A program made the translations under genes and the position numbers. The notes under the pieces are model-generated. The model searched no databases. It had not been told where the DNA came from and was given only the letters and a program-made list of their open reading frames with translations. A stretch of 64,000 nt of DNA. Origin: Methylomonas sp. (GTDB taxonomy: Bacteria; Pseudomonadota; Gammaproteobacteria; Methylococcales; Methylomonadaceae). Below, piece after piece: positions 29,483-39,756 of this stretch (the first letter of the stretch is position 1; each line of letters opens with the position of its first letter). The DNA lies in the NCBI GenBank assembly GCA_026989395.1, contig JALSJK010000065.1, forward strand, positions 1-64,000, read 5' to 3'.

Positions 29483-32400
29483 CTGTCATCACTCCATGTA
29501 AAGGAGCTTCCTGTTCTTCATCATGTAGTGCTCGTTCAGCAAGAACTCGTTTATAATCTATAGGCATAACTTTAACAAAGTGTTTTATATTTGCTTCCCA
29601 GTTGTCGAGGATGTTTTTTGCAACAAGCGAACCAGTGTAGTTGAAATGCAGATTAATTAATCCATTTAACTCATCAATATCATGCTCGTGTTCGAGCTCT
29701 TCCAGTTCGACCATCCCGGGATTGCAGTTTCGTGAAAATTCATTGTTGACATCCCAGATATAGGCGATACCGCCACTCATTCCTGCGGCAAAGTTTCTGC
29801 CAGTGGGTCCCAGAATGACAACGCGGCCTCCGGTCATGTACTCACAGGCATGATCGCCAACCCCTTCAATAACGGTATGTGCGCCGGAATTGCGGACACA
29901 AAAACGTTCTGCGGCACGCCCACGAAAAAAGGCTAATCCTGAGGTCGCTCCATAAAGCACTACGTTGCCAACGATAATATTGTCCTCGGACTTAAAAGTG
30001 CTTTGTTTCGGAGGATAAACCAGAATTTTTCCACCTGACAAACCTTTGCCAACATAATCATTGGCATCGCCTTCTATCTCCATGGTAATGCCGCGAGATA
30101 AAAATGCACCGAAACTCTGGCCAGCTGAACCATTAAACTTTATATGAATGGTATCGTCAGGGAGCATTTGACCGCCCCATTTTTTAACCAGTGTGTGACT
30201 TAAAATGGTGCCAACTGCACGGTCAGTATTGATAATAGGCATTTCAAATTTGACCTTGTTGCCATTTTCCAAAGCGTCTTTAGCTTTTTCGACCAGCTGT
30301 CTGTCAATAACCTGATCAAGGCCATGATCTTGTTCGATAGTTTTATAGACTTCGACTTGTGCGTGTGGTTTTGGAGCTGGTGTCAGTAACGAAGTCAAAT
30401 CTAAGCCATCAGCTTTCCAATGCTGGATTGCAGCGTTGGTTTCAAGAACTTCGGCATGGCCAACCATTTCATTGATAGTGCGAAATCCTAATTCGGCCAT
30501 GATTTCACGTGCTTCTTCAGCAACCATGATCAAATAGTTAACGACATACTCCGGGTCGCCCATGAATTTTTTTCGTAAATCCTTGTCTTGAGTGGCGATA
30601 CCAACCGGGCAAGTATTCAGATGACATTTACGCATCATGATGCAGCCAAGTGTTATTAGCGGTGCGGTGCTAAAACCGAACTCTTCGGCGCCCAGCAGTG
30701 CAGCAATGACTACATCACGACCTGTTTTCAAACCGCCATCGGTTTGTAGTGTGACGCGAGAACGAAGGTCATTCATAACCAGTGTTTGGTGGGTTTCCGC
30801 AATACCTAACTCCCAAGGTAAACCAGCATGTTTGATACTGGTTAATGGTGATGCGCCTGTACCGCCGCCATCACCTGAAATCAGGATGTGGTCGGCATGG
30901 GCTTTTGCAACGCCACTGGCAACAGTTCCAACGCCAACTTCGGAAACTAATTTAACGCTGATTCGAGCATCTGGATTGGAGTTTTTTAGGTCATAAATTA
31001 GCTGGGCCAGATCTTCAATGGAATAAATGTCATGATGAGGCGGTGGGCTGATTAAACCGACACCCGGCGTAGAATGGCGTAAACGAGCGATATAACTGTC
31101 AACTTTAGAGCCTGGTAATTCACCGCCTTCTCCAGGTTTCGCACCTTGGGAAATTTTTATTTGTAATTCATCAGCATTGGTTAGATACCAGCTGGTAACA
31201 CCAAAACGACCGGATGCAATTTGTTTGATAGCAGAGCGTTTACTGTCACCATTGGACATTGGTGTAAACCGTTCGGGGTCTTCGCCGCCTTCACCGGTGT
31301 TGCTTTTTCCACCAAGGCGATTCATGGCAATGGCCAGCGATTCATGAGCTTCAGCAGAAATGGAACCAAAGCTCATGGCGCCGGTACAAAAGCGTTTAAC
31401 AATTTCTGCGGCAGGCTCGACTTCCTCTAGCGGAATGCTCTGTCTGTCAGTTTTGAAGGTTAACAAGCCTTTGATTGAACAACGCGTTTTAGCGTCATTG
31501 TTCATGTGATCCGCAAATTGTTTATACGTCCCGTAATTATTGGTGCGCGTCGCTATTTGAATATTAGCAATAGCGCTTGGATCCCACATGTGGCGTTCAC
31601 CTTTGGCGCGCCAATGAAATTCCCCTTGATTGGGAAGGCTGTCCTGGGCATCATTGATATCTTCAGGGTAGCCAATATCATGACGGCGAATACATTCAGT
31701 TGCCAGTACGTCAAAATCAACGCCCTGGATGCGGCTGGCGGTACCGGCAAAACAGCGATCTATAACTTCATCTCGCAGGCCAATGGCCTCAAAAATCTGT
31801 GCGCCTTTGTAGCTTTGTAAGGTTGATATGCCCATTTTTGCCATGACTTTCAGCATGCCTTTGGCAACAGCTTTGCGATAAGTGGCAACTACTTCAAAAT
31901 CATCTTGTAAGCTCTCGGGGAGCAAACCTTCTCTTCGTGCCTGCCACAAAGCTTCAAAGGCCATGTATGGATTGATAGCATCAGCACCATAACCAATGAG
32001 CAGGCAGTGATGATGCACTTCACGGGCTTCACCGGTTTCCAGTACAATGCCAATTCTGGTGCGTTTGAATTTTCTGACAAGATGGTGATGAACAGCCCCG
32101 GTAGCTAGAAGGGTCGGCAATGCAACCCGTTCTGCGTCCATACTGCGATCAGAAAGAATAACCAACTGGAAGCCGCTCTCGATAGCTTGTTCGGTTTCAT
32201 CACAAATTCTGTCTAAAGCATTAAGTAAACCGCTATTACCTTCGGATTTTGGCCAGGTGATATCAATTGCCTGAGTTTTCCAGCCGCGATGATCCATGTG
32301 TTTGATTGCGGCTAGTTGTTCATTGGACAAGATTGGGTGTTCAATTAACAGGCGGTGACAATGATCCTCAGTGGTTGTTACCACATTACCTTCTGGCCCG

Positions 32401-34058
32401 ATATAACATTCGAGCGACATAATGATTTCTTCACGAATCGAGTCTATCGAAGGGTTAGTTACTTGGGCAAATAACTGTTTAAAGTAATCATACAACATCC
32501 GGGGCTGGTCAGATAAACAAGCAAGGGCTGAATCATTCCCCATTGAACCTAATGGATCGCGTTTTTCTCGAATCATCGGCAGCAACATAAATTGCATGGT
32601 TTCAGTTGTGAAACCGAATGCCTGCATACGTGGCAGCAATGTTTCGGGGTTAAACCCGTGAGGCTCTTTGTTAGGTTGTAACTCGTTCAGGTGGATACGC
32701 TGGTTTTTTAACCAATCAGCATAAGGGCGACGGGTTGAGAAATCACTTTTAAGTTCTTCATCAGGGATTAGGCGTCCTTGTTCAAAATCAACAAGAAACA
32801 TGCGACCAGGTTGTAGGCGGCCTTTATATTTGATATTTTCAGGGTCAACATTAACCACGCCAACTTCAGAGGCCATAATGACAAGGTCGTCATGGGTCAG
32901 ATAGTAACGGCTGGGGCGCAGGCCATTTCGATCAAGAACGGCTCCGATATATTTTCCGTCAGTAAATACGATTGATGCAGGGCCGTCCCAAGGCTCCATC
33001 AAGGTTGAATTGTATTCATAAAATGTGCGTTTGCTTTCGGGCATGGTTTCGTGGTTTTGCCATGCTTCGGGAACCATCATCATGACTGCTTCCTGAAGTG
33101 TACGACCAGTCATCAACAAAAACTCCAGAACATTGTCAAATGTTCCAGAATCGGAACAGTCAGGTTCAACGACGGGAAAAATTTTTGCTAAATCATCGCG
33201 AAAAAGATCACTTTGAGCAACGCCTTCGCGTGCTCGCATCCAGTTTTTATTGCCCCTTAAGGTATTGATTTCGCCGTTGTGGCTCATAAACCGATTGGGC
33301 TGGGCACGATCCCAGGAAGGGAAGGTGTTGGTACTAAAGCGCGAGTGCACCATTGCCAGGTGCGAGGTGAAATCAGCTTCGCTTAGATCAGGATAATATT
33401 TGAATACCTGTTCGGGCATGAGTTGCCCTTTATAAATGATAACTTTGCTGGACAAGCTGCAGACGTAAAACATTTTGCTTTGCTGCAAAGATGAATTATT
33501 TCTAATCTCTTTTGAAGCTTGTTTGCGGATTAAATACAGTTGTCTTTCAAAGGCATCTCCTTCAAATCCATCGGCAGCGGCAATAAATAATTGTTCTATA
33601 AAGGGTTCAGTAGCGCGGGCGGAAGGTCCAATATCAGCACCGTCCGGGTCTACTGGAACCTTGCGCCAGCCAATCAGACGTTGGTTCTGTTTGGAGATAA
33701 ATTTTTCAACAATAGTTTTGCACTGTTTACGCTGCTTTTGGTCTTGCGGGAGAAAAATTAAACCTGCAGCAAATTGACCCGGTTCAGGTAAATTCGCACC
33801 AAACTCGGATTTAGCAACCCGGTTTAGAAAGTCCAGAGGCAGAGCTGTCATAATACCAGCGCCATCACCAGTATTAGCTTCGCAGCCACAAGCCCCCCTG
33901 TGGGTCATGGCCTCTAAAGCTATGCCCGCATCCTGTACTATTTTATGAGAACGTATACCTTTGATATGGGCGATAAATCCAACGCCACAGCTGTCTTTTT
34001 CGTTTTCAGGGTCATAGAGCCCTTGTTTTTTTGGCATTTCGTATGTTTGTCTAGACAT
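29475..34058 (-). CDS. gltB: Glutamate synthase (NADPH) large subunit
   Basis: Converts 2-oxoglutarate and glutamine to two glutamates, the main ammonia assimilation route with glutamine synthetase. The 1527-residue protein begins with a 23-residue propeptide before the class II glutaminase Cys24 (DSCGVGF). The glutaminase domain has [14 protein letters not shown]. The central and FMN domains follow, with [10 protein letters not shown] and [11 protein letters not shown]. The 3Fe-4S cysteines lie in [15 protein letters not shown]. The C-terminal domain is a GXGXG beta-helix (about 1250-1480). It is the first gene of gltBD. Confidence 0.97.
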   Translation of the reverse strand: MSRQTYEMPKKQGLYDPENEKDSCGVGFIAHIKGIRSHKIVQDAGIALEAMTHRGACGCEANTGDGAGIMTALPLDFLNRVAKSEFGANLPEPGQFAAGLIFLPQDQKQRKQCKTIVEKFISKQNQRLIGWRKVPVDPDGADIGPSARATEPFIEQLFIAAADGFEGDAFERQLYLIRKQASKEIRNNSSLQQSKMFYVCSLSSKVIIYKGQLMPEQVFKYYPDLSEADFTSHLAMVHSRFSTNTFPSWDRAQPNRFMSHNGEINTLRGNKNWMRAREGVAQSDLFRDDLAKIFPVVEPDCSDSGTFDNVLEFLLMTGRTLQEAVMMMVPEAWQNHETMPESKRTFYEYNSTLMEPWDGPASIVFTDGKYIGAVLDRNGLRPSRYYLTHDDLVIMASEVGVVNVDPENIKYKGRLQPGRMFLVDFEQGRLIPDEELKSDFSTRRPYADWLKNQRIHLNELQPNKEPHGFNPETLLPRMQAFGFTTETMQFMLLPMIREKRDPLGSMGNDSALACLSDQPRMLYDYFKQLFAQVTNPSIDSIREEIIMSLECYIGPEGNVVTTTEDHCHRLLIEHPILSNEQLAAIKHMDHRGWKTQAIDITWPKSEGNSGLLNALDRICDETEQAIESGFQLVILSDRSMDAERVALPTLLATGAVHHHLVRKFKRTRIGIVLETGEAREVHHHCLLIGYGADAINPYMAFEALWQARREGLLPESLQDDFEVVATYRKAVAKGMLKVMAKMGISTLQSYKGAQIFEAIGLRDEVIDRCFAGTASRIQGVDFDVLATECIRRHDIGYPEDINDAQDSLPNQGEFHWRAKGERHMWDPSAIANIQIATRTNNYGTYKQFADHMNNDAKTRCSIKGLLTFKTDRQSIPLEEVEPAAEIVKRFCTGAMSFGSISAEAHESLAIAMNRLGGKSNTGEGGEDPERFTPMSNGDSKRSAIKQIASGRFGVTSWYLTNADELQIKISQGAKPGEGGELPGSKVDSYIARLRHSTPGVGLISPPPHHDIYSIEDLAQLIYDLKNSNPDARISVKLVSEVGVGTVASGVAKAHADHILISGDGGGTGASPLTSIKHAGLPWELGIAETHQTLVMNDLRSRVTLQTDGGLKTGRDVVIAALLGAEEFGFSTAPLITLGCIMMRKCHLNTCPVGIATQDKDLRKKFMGDPEYVVNYLIMVAEEAREIMAELGFRTINEMVGHAEVLETNAAIQHWKADGLDLTSLLTPAPKPHAQVEVYKTIEQDHGLDQVIDRQLVEKAKDALENGNKVKFEMPIINTDRAVGTILSHTLVKKWGGQMLPDDTIHIKFNGSAGQSFGAFLSRGITMEIEGDANDYVGKGLSGGKILVYPPKQSTFKSEDNIIVGNVVLYGATSGLAFFRGRAAERFCVRNSGAHTVIEGVGDHACEYMTGGRVVILGPTGRNFAAGMSGGIAYIWDVNNEFSRNCNPGMVELEELEHEHDIDELNGLINLHFNYTGSLVAKNILDNWEANIKHFVKVMPIDYKRVLAERALHDEEQEAPLHGVMTDG

Positions 34059-34669
34059 AATTTCACCAACCTAGTTGTATTGCCGGGTTTTGATTTTGAT
34101 TACTTGTGATTAGGAAAGGTTATCCTGAATTGTCAGTATCATTTTTGCAAATTACTTTGTTACTGACTTCACATACAGCATTTTTCTTAAAAAAAATAAA
34201 TGCATTTGAATAATGTCGTCGATTTAACCGTAAAACCTCAGCATAAGTATATGTTTCACTGGCAAGGCATTAAAAATGAATCGCCATAATGACTCTATGG
34301 TGATTTTTTAAATCCGAATATATATAACTTTTCTCCCAAAGAGCCGGGCCATTATAGAAAAAATTAACGAAATAAAGCAAGATTTCGTCCGAGACATTTC
34401 GATGCTTTGGTTAATGCAAGGATGATTTAATTGTGTGCGCATAATTATTTTGCAAGAGTTTAGTGTTTAGTATGGTGTTGAAAATAAAAACATTCGATTT
34501 TTTCTGGCAGGAAGTGTTAATACAGAGTTTTTTATGGATGCCCCGTGATTTCAATTAGTTATTACCATCAGTTAATTTTTTGGTTTGTAAAAATAACAAT
34601 AACTTTCCTTTGAACAATAACATTGAGAAGCCTATAGTATTGGGAAATTTATTAATTCCATGATGGGCT
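34059..34669. other. Divergent promoter region gltB / ubiF
   Basis: About 610 bp of AT-rich DNA between divergent genes. I looked for sigma-54 GG-N10-GC sites, element copies and hairpins and found none that are convincing. It must hold the gltBD and ubiF promoters. Confidence 0.5.
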
Positions 34670-35884
34670 ATGAAACAAAATTATGATGTTGTTATTGTTG
34701 GGGGCGGCATGGTAGGTGCAGCCGTTGCATGTGGTTTAGGAGATAGCGGACTAAAGGTTGCTGTTATTGAGCAGCAAATGCCCGAACCATTTTCTACTGA
34801 ACAGCCCCATGATCTGCGAGTGTCGGCATTGAGTATTGCTTCAAAAAATATTTTACAAGCAGTGGGAGCCTGGGAAGGAATCGTCAGTCGCAGGTTTTGC
34901 CCTTTCCGCCGCATGCGTGTCTGGGAGACAGCAGGAGATACTGAATTTTCCAGTACCGATATTCAACAGGCCGAATTAGGTTATATTGTAGAAAATAGAG
35001 TTACACAGCTAGCTTTATTAGAGCGGTTACAAAATTTTTCGAATGTTGAATTGCGTTGCCCTGCTACTATTAAAAAAATTGAGTATTCGGGGCAATCGAG
35101 TGAACTTGAATTAGCAGACGGGCAGATATTGTCTACTAAAGTTTTAGTTGCAGCTGATGGAGGACAGTCTAAAGTTCGTCAATCCGTAGGTTTGGGGGTA
35201 ACAAGCTGGGATTATCAACAGCAAGCACTGGTTATTTATGTTGAAACAGATTACCCGCAGCAAGATATTACCTGGCAACGTTTTGTTCCATCAGGGCCGC
35301 AGGCTTTTTTACCTTTAACGGGTAATTATGGCTCAATTGTTTGGTACAACACTCCTGATGAAGTCAGGCGATTAAAAAAGTTGGACAAAGAACGGTTGAA
35401 GTCAGAACTTAAGCAAACATTTCCAGATTGTTTGGGTGAAATAAAATCGATTATTGGGATAGCCAGTTTTCCTTTGAAACGACAACATGCCCAGGAATAT
35501 GTAAAACCAGGAGTTGCATTGGTTGGAGATGCGGCGCATATGATAAACCCGCTTGCAGGACAAGGGGTAAATATTGGCTTACTGGATGCTGCAGCACTAG
35601 CTCAGGTTTTGCTGGAAGCTGACAAGCAGGGCCGGGATATTGGCGATTCAAATGTACTCAAACATTATGAGAAAATGCGCCGGTTTGAAAATTTGAAAAT
35701 GATGACTGTCATGGATGCTTTTTATCGGGTATTTAGTAATCAAATTTTGCCGGTGAAGTTTTTGCGCAATCTAGGTTTAGGATTAGCAGAGAGGATTAAG
35801 CCTGCAAAAAACAAAATTATGCGTATGGCAATGGGGTTAGATGGCAATTTACCAAAGCTAGCAAAGGGAGAGCGAATTATTTGA
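34670..35884 (+). CDS. ubiF: Ubiquinone C6 hydroxylase, UbiF type
   Basis: A 404-residue FAD monooxygenase of the UbiH/UbiF/VisC group. It has the dinucleotide fold VVIVGGGMVGAA (GGGMVG at 11-16) and the second FAD motif LVGDAAHMINPLAGQG (about 284-299). TWQRFVPSGPQAFLPL and SIVWYNTP match E. coli UbiF better than UbiH or UbiI. The reaction would be aerobic C6 hydroxylation of the demethoxy-quinone in ubiquinone synthesis. No clear Shine-Dalgarno is seen before the ATG. It is followed 14 bp later by a palindromic element. Confidence 0.85.
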   Translation: MKQNYDVVIVGGGMVGAAVACGLGDSGLKVAVIEQQMPEPFSTEQPHDLRVSALSIASKNILQAVGAWEGIVSRRFCPFRRMRVWETAGDTEFSSTDIQQAELGYIVENRVTQLALLERLQNFSNVELRCPATIKKIEYSGQSSELELADGQILSTKVLVAADGGQSKVRQSVGLGVTSWDYQQQALVIYVETDYPQQDITWQRFVPSGPQAFLPLTGNYGSIVWYNTPDEVRRLKKLDKERLKSELKQTFPDCLGEIKSIIGIASFPLKRQHAQEYVKPGVALVGDAAHMINPLAGQGVNIGLLDAAALAQVLLEADKQGRDIGDSNVLKHYEKMRRFENLKMMTVMDAFYRVFSNQILPVKFLRNLGLGLAERIKPAKNKIMRMAMGLDGNLPKLAKGERII

Positions 35885-35898
35885 AGTGTTTTTTCTAA

Positions 35899-36055
35899 AG
35901 GAATGCGCGCGGAATAAGTTGGGCAACTGACCCCGTATTTTTTTCGTATTCAAGGCATAGAAATTAGACACATAGCCAGTTATGTAACAATTTATACAAC
36001 GTAGAAGACGGAAAAAACACAAGCCAGTTGTTCAACTTATTTCATGCGTGTTCCT
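35899..36055. mobile_element. Family 2 palindromic MITE-like element, reference copy
   Basis: 157 bp. The left end AGGAATGCGCGCGGAATAAG and the reverse complement of the right end AGGAACACGCATGAAATAAG continue into AGTTG..CAACTG, agreeing at 24 of 31 positions. The interior is not coding. It is the clearest copy; others are at 10735-10896 (inverted), 25322-25477 (same orientation) and 2013-2117 (inverted, deleted). Confidence 0.8.
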
Positions 36056-36141
36056 AAGTTGCAGCTTTAAACAACTGGTTTGTTGGTAAAAAAAAATTTT
36101 TGGTCTATTTTTTAAAAAGGGACTTTTAATCGGAGGCAAAA

Positions 36142-36525
36142 ATGAGAAAGAAATTTTACCCAAAGCTTGCTATGCAATTTCCGGCTATTGTTACCAGTGA
36201 TGCAGGCATTCGCCTAAAAGTGATTGGTTTGGAAGTTTCTACTGAGGGGTTGACTATACAATGTAGTACTGCGGAAAGGAATTTAATTACACCGCGGGGA
36301 AGTTTTATCCATAATGGCAGACCTCTGGAGCTTGATTTGCAGATTAATCTTTCGAAATCATCAAATCAGGAAAATATAGTGGTTGCTCGTTGCCATGTGA
36401 TTTTTTCAAGGCGTATTACCAAGAATACTTGTCAAATTGGTCTTGTTTTTTTAGAAATCTCCGATGAAAACCATACACGGATTAAGCGGCTAATTGAAAC
36501 ATCAAGTATAGCCACTGCCGCTTAG
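36142..36525 (+). CDS. PilZ-like protein lacking the RxxxR motif
   Basis: A 127-residue protein with a PilZ-type beta-barrel pattern. The second motif survives as EVSTEG, and the distal half (ARCHVIFSRR...CQIGLVFLEIS) is typical. The N-terminal Arg pair that grips c-di-GMP is missing (MRKKFYPKLAMQFPA), so ligand binding is doubtful. It has a strong GGAGG ribosome site and its own terminator hairpin at 36526-36568, hence is monocistronic. Confidence 0.7.
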   Translation: MRKKFYPKLAMQFPAIVTSDAGIRLKVIGLEVSTEGLTIQCSTAERNLITPRGSFIHNGRPLELDLQINLSKSSNQENIVVARCHVIFSRRITKNTCQIGLVFLEISDENHTRIKRLIETSSIATAA

Positions 36526-36568
36526 AAAGCATACCCTTTCAGGTCAAAACTATGAAAGGGTATGCTTT
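36526..36568. terminator. Bidirectional terminator hairpin
   Basis: AAAGCATACCCTTTCA (36526-36541) pairs perfectly with TGAAAGGGTATGCTTT (36553-36568), a 16-bp stem with an 11-base loop and flanking A/T runs on both sides. It lies between convergent genes (PilZ-like and lipoprotein). Confidence 0.85.
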
Positions 36569-36583
36569 TCAGGTTCTAAGAGA

Positions 36584-36982
36584 TTATTTTACAAAACATA
36601 ATCTTTCTGCGCGTTGCTCAGCTTCTTTCAGGCGGGTTCTTAAATCTTTAGCTTGTGACGGATCCCGAAAGACGCCGCCTTTCTCGCCAGGGGTGCTACG
36701 CATAAAAGTGAAAGTTCTGGCTTCCTCATATTCCTTATAAGTTAGTTTTTCAGCAACTTTGTCAATTTTGCAGCTGCAAGCATATTTATTAATGAACGTT
36801 AGGCCGCCATGTTTGGCAATACAGTTTAGAACATATTCGACACGCTCCTGGGTAGGATACTCATTAATATAAGTGACAGTCTGGGTATCAGGTGCTTTTT
36901 CAGTTTTTGATATTTGAATGGTCGAGCAGCTGGATAGAATGCTAATCAATAGTCCATAAGACAAAAAACGAGTTATTTTCAT
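36584..36982 (-). CDS. Conserved lipoprotein with four-Cys domain
   Basis: A 132-residue predicted lipoprotein (lipobox LSSC, Cys19). The mature part contains YVLNCIAKHGG, YACSCKIDKVAEKL and a C-terminal Cys (ERLCFVK), so it has four cysteines, possibly disulfides. A conserved-looking core is YEEARTFTFMRSTPGEKGG. I do not recognise a function. It starts six bases after the Uma2-like gene and is the last gene of a three-gene minus-strand operon. Confidence 0.72.
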   Translation of the reverse strand: MKITRFLSYGLLISILSSCSTIQISKTEKAPDTQTVTYINEYPTQERVEYVLNCIAKHGGLTFINKYACSCKIDKVAEKLTYKEYEEARTFTFMRSTPGEKGGVFRDPSQAKDLRTRLKEAEQRAERLCFVK

Positions 36983-36988
36983 TGGTGT

Positions 36989-37543
36989 TTATTCCCATAA
37001 AACAGAAAGTGAAAAAGAATGCTCGGTAAAAGGAGCGATAGAAATTTCGTCATTATCTGCAAAAGTTGCAATTAATGACCAATTAGATGCTTGCAAAGCG
37101 TAAGCCTCCAATGTTTTCAGGTCAGGGTCAATAAGCCACAGATATCTGACATCTAATTTGGCATAAATTGGCATTTTAACGATTCTATCCAAACGCATTG
37201 TTCCAGGCGAAAGAATTTTACAAACCCAGTCGGGTGCTATTTCAAACCAAGCAGTTTTCGGTAATGAAGGCAGCTTTTGTTTACGCCACCCGGCAATATC
37301 GGGTACTAAAATGTGGCCATCCAAGTGACATTCCGGTTCATCGAGTATCCACCAGCCACCAGGTCCATCTCTTCTCTTTTGAAAAGGTGATACCAGTTCA
37401 TCGCCAAGGGAAGAAGCTGCAAGAGCATGTTTTGGTGCAGGCCTAGGGCGCGTTTCTAGATGTCCATTAATAATTTCCCCTACCATGTTTTCTGGCAAAT
37501 TAATGATATCCTGATAACTGGCTGGTTTTTCGGCAAGATCCAT
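36989..37543 (-). CDS. Uma2-family (DUF820) PD-(D/E)XK nuclease-like protein with substituted active site
   Basis: A 184-residue protein with the Uma2 plan: GEIINGHLETRPRP, HILVPDIAGWR with metal ligand D82, APDWVCKILSPGT, DRIVKMPIYAKL, and YLWLIDPDLKTLEAY. In active relatives the third block reads (V/C)E(V/I)LSP; here the Glu is Lys109 (AAA at 37217-37219, one base from GAA). D82 and K123 remain. Nuclease activity is therefore doubtful. I chose ATG 37543, just after the DUF302 stop; an earlier start at 37567 overlaps that gene. It sits between two lipoprotein genes, an unusual setting for Uma2. Confidence 0.8.
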   Translation of the reverse strand: MDLAEKPASYQDIINLPENMVGEIINGHLETRPRPAPKHALAASSLGDELVSPFQKRRDGPGGWWILDEPECHLDGHILVPDIAGWRKQKLPSLPKTAWFEIAPDWVCKILSPGTMRLDRIVKMPIYAKLDVRYLWLIDPDLKTLEAYALQASNWSLIATFADNDEISIAPFTEHSFSLSVLWE

Positions 37544-37550
37544 CGTAACT

Positions 37551-38006
37551 TCATTCTTCAACAGCAAAATCCACGATCGCTTGTAATTTCTTATTCATTT
37601 TATCGTAAAACTGATCGAGTTTGGGGTTGTTAGGATCGTTTGGTAATAGTCGAATTTTTACAATGGTTTTACCATCATATTGATATGTCACAACATTACA
37701 GGGCATGTGTCGAATGGTATGTGGAGACATCTCCAGCATTTCTCGGGCATGCGTCAAATTACAAAATTGGATGGTATCATATTCTGGAAAGTTCTTGGCT
37801 CCACGTTTTCGAATTACTTTCCCGACGCGGCTGTGGCCAGTGATTCTGAAATTATGTTCGCTGATTGCAATTTCAAGTTCTTGAAGCACATCATCATAAG
37901 GTTTGCTGGTTTGTGCCTGATAATATCGGGCGGCTTCCATTGGTATTTGATTTGTGCAGCTAACGAGAAAAATCACGATTGCGAGTATAATCAGTCGATA
38001 AATCAT
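37551..38006 (-). CDS. DUF302-domain lipoprotein
   Basis: A 151-residue predicted lipoprotein (lipobox LVSC). Residues about 30-125 are a DUF302 domain: YDDVLQELEIAISEHNFRI, then IQFCNLTHAREMLEMSP and HMPCNVVTYQYDG. DUF302 has unknown biochemistry and often occurs in periplasmic or redox contexts. First gene of the minus-strand trio; divergent from mobA by 40 bp. Confidence 0.78.
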   Translation of the reverse strand: MIYRLIILAIVIFLVSCTNQIPMEAARYYQAQTSKPYDDVLQELEIAISEHNFRITGHSRVGKVIRKRGAKNFPEYDTIQFCNLTHAREMLEMSPHTIRHMPCNVVTYQYDGKTIVKIRLLPNDPNNPKLDQFYDKMNKKLQAIVDFAVEE

Positions 38007-38046
38007 GTGGATTTACATTGAAATAAATGACCTTTAGCTTAGCACT

Positions 38047-38643
38047 ATGAATCAGCAAACAAAAGTGACCGGCGTGATTCTCGCTGGCGGATTAGCAAGA
38101 CGAATGAAAGGTCAGGACAAAGGCCTGGTTGAGTTTCGAGAGAAACCTTTAATACAGTATGCCATTTCGGCCATTGAACCTCTGGTCAAGCAAGTTTTTA
38201 TTAATGCCAACCGCAACCTTGATTTATATCAACGGTTTGGCCATTCAGTTATTATGGATCAAACTAATACCTTTGATGGGCCTCTGGCCGGTGTTTTAAC
38301 TGCCTTGAAAGCATGTGAAACAGAAGTTTTACTTGTAATGCCATGCGATTCTCCATTAATTAAATCGTCACATTTAGAAAGACTATTATCGATGAGGGAA
38401 AATGCCCAGGCCGATATTTCGGTAGCTTTTGACGGCACGCGCTTGCATCCAGTTTTCCTTGCCTTGTCAGCAGATTTAACAGCGAGTCTGGAGCAATTTT
38501 TGGCATCAGGCGAACGAAAAATTGATAAGTGGTTAGGCTCGCATCAAACCATTAACGTAGATTTTAGTGATAATCCAGAAATTTTTGCCAATATCAATAC
38601 GTTAGAAGAATTACAAGTTTTGCAGCAGAATGAAAATGACTGA
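38047..38643 (+). CDS. mobA: Molybdenum cofactor guanylyltransferase
   Basis: Attaches GMP to molybdopterin to make the guanine dinucleotide cofactor used by formate dehydrogenases and other DMSO-reductase-family enzymes. The 198-residue protein has the nucleotide-binding start VILAGGLARRMKGQDKG (10-26), the metal-binding MPCDSP, and FDGPLAGVL. It overlaps fdhD by 14 bp, so the two are coupled for formate dehydrogenase maturation. Confidence 0.94.
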   Translation: MNQQTKVTGVILAGGLARRMKGQDKGLVEFREKPLIQYAISAIEPLVKQVFINANRNLDLYQRFGHSVIMDQTNTFDGPLAGVLTALKACETEVLLVMPCDSPLIKSSHLERLLSMRENAQADISVAFDGTRLHPVFLALSADLTASLEQFLASGERKIDKWLGSHQTINVDFSDNPEIFANINTLEELQVLQQNEND

Positions 38644-39460
38644 CAAACGACGACAACCTGTTTTATCAGATGCTGGTCTAAGTTATTCAAAGCCAATTAT
38701 TGCTATAGATGAGCAGGGAAATCAAAGAAATATTGAATTGGTCGGTGAAAGAGCATTGACCATTTATGTCGATAAGCAGGAAATCGTAACCCTGATGACC
38801 GTTGGAGCCCATCCAGAACTATTGACTTTGGGGTATTTGAAAAATCAGGGTTTTGTTGAAGATATTGCTGCCATTAAAGTGGTACAGGTGGATTGGGAAA
38901 CCGAGGCTATTGCCGTAGTGACTCATGAGGCACATTCAGATTTTTCTGAGCAGCTCAAACAAAGAACAGTTACAACAGGGTGCGGACAAGGAACTGTTTT
39001 TGGGCGGTTGATGGAAAAATTACAGAAAATTCAGATACCGGAAATATCCATCAGACAGTCTACTATATACGCTTTATTGGATTCACTTAAAAAACATAAT
39101 GAAGTCTATAAGAAAGCAGGTGCCGTACATGGTTGTGCTTTGTGTAGCGGCAGTCAAATTGATTTTTTTGTCGAGGATGTCGGCCGTCATAATGCCGCTG
39201 ATGCTATTGCTGGTTATATGTGGCTTAATGACATTTCAGGTGCAGACAAAATTTTTTATACAACGGGCAGGTTAACATCGGAAATGGTGATCAAAGTTAC
39301 GCAGATGGGTATTCCGGTTTTGCTTTCGCGATCAGGTGCTACGCAAATGGGGTTACAAATGGCGCAACAATCCGGAGTAACACTGATTTCCAGAGCCAAA
39401 GGTAAGCATTTTTTGATTCTCAATGGAACAAAAAATATCCAACTGGATGTTACTGACTAA
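38630..39460 (+). CDS. fdhD: Formate dehydrogenase accessory sulfurtransferase FdhD
   Basis: Passes sulfur from the IscS desulfurase to the Mo-bis-MGD cofactor of formate dehydrogenase. The 276-residue protein has the family segments TVGAHPELLTLGYL, TTGCGQGTVFG and CSGSQIDFFVEDVGRHNA. E. coli FdhD uses a CxxC pair; here only Cys118 is at that place (CGQG), a variant I believe is common outside enterics. A second in-frame ATG at 38636 is also possible. Overlaps mobA. Confidence 0.93.
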   Translation: MKMTDKRRQPVLSDAGLSYSKPIIAIDEQGNQRNIELVGERALTIYVDKQEIVTLMTVGAHPELLTLGYLKNQGFVEDIAAIKVVQVDWETEAIAVVTHEAHSDFSEQLKQRTVTTGCGQGTVFGRLMEKLQKIQIPEISIRQSTIYALLDSLKKHNEVYKKAGAVHGCALCSGSQIDFFVEDVGRHNAADAIAGYMWLNDISGADKIFYTTGRLTSEMVIKVTQMGIPVLLSRSGATQMGLQMAQQSGVTLISRAKGKHFLILNGTKNIQLDVTD

Positions 39461-39683
39461 TTTTCTTGATAGCGACAAACTTGTTATTGCAAGTTAATTC
39501 CATTTCAAACAAGCCTTTGATGCCATCATGGGCTAGAAATTGACGAATATTTTGTGCTGGAAATTCAATTCGTTGTGAATTTTCTGCTAAAACAGAAATA
39601 CGTTTGGCAGAGCCTTGATAAACGCGTAAATATTGATCTGCTGTCAGTTTTAATGGGAATCTGATGAAGTAATTTTTGGACAT
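39450..39683 (-). CDS. DUF2835 family small protein
   Basis: A 77-residue protein matching DUF2835: FPLKLTADQYLRVYQGSAK, RIEFPAQNIRQFLAHDGIKG and the end NNKFVAIKKI. Function unknown. I chose ATG 39683 because the family begins there (MSKNYFIRF); the longer frame would run into htpX. It follows htpX by 73 bp on the same strand and converges with fdhD with an 11-bp overlap of stop regions. Confidence 0.82.
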   Translation of the reverse strand: MSKNYFIRFPLKLTADQYLRVYQGSAKRISVLAENSQRIEFPAQNIRQFLAHDGIKGLFEMELTCNNKFVAIKKISQ

Positions 39684-39756
39684 TGTTGAGAGAACTTCTG
39701 AGCGAAACATCCCTGTGTGCTCGAATAAGTTTGTATCAGAAGAAACAATTATCAGG

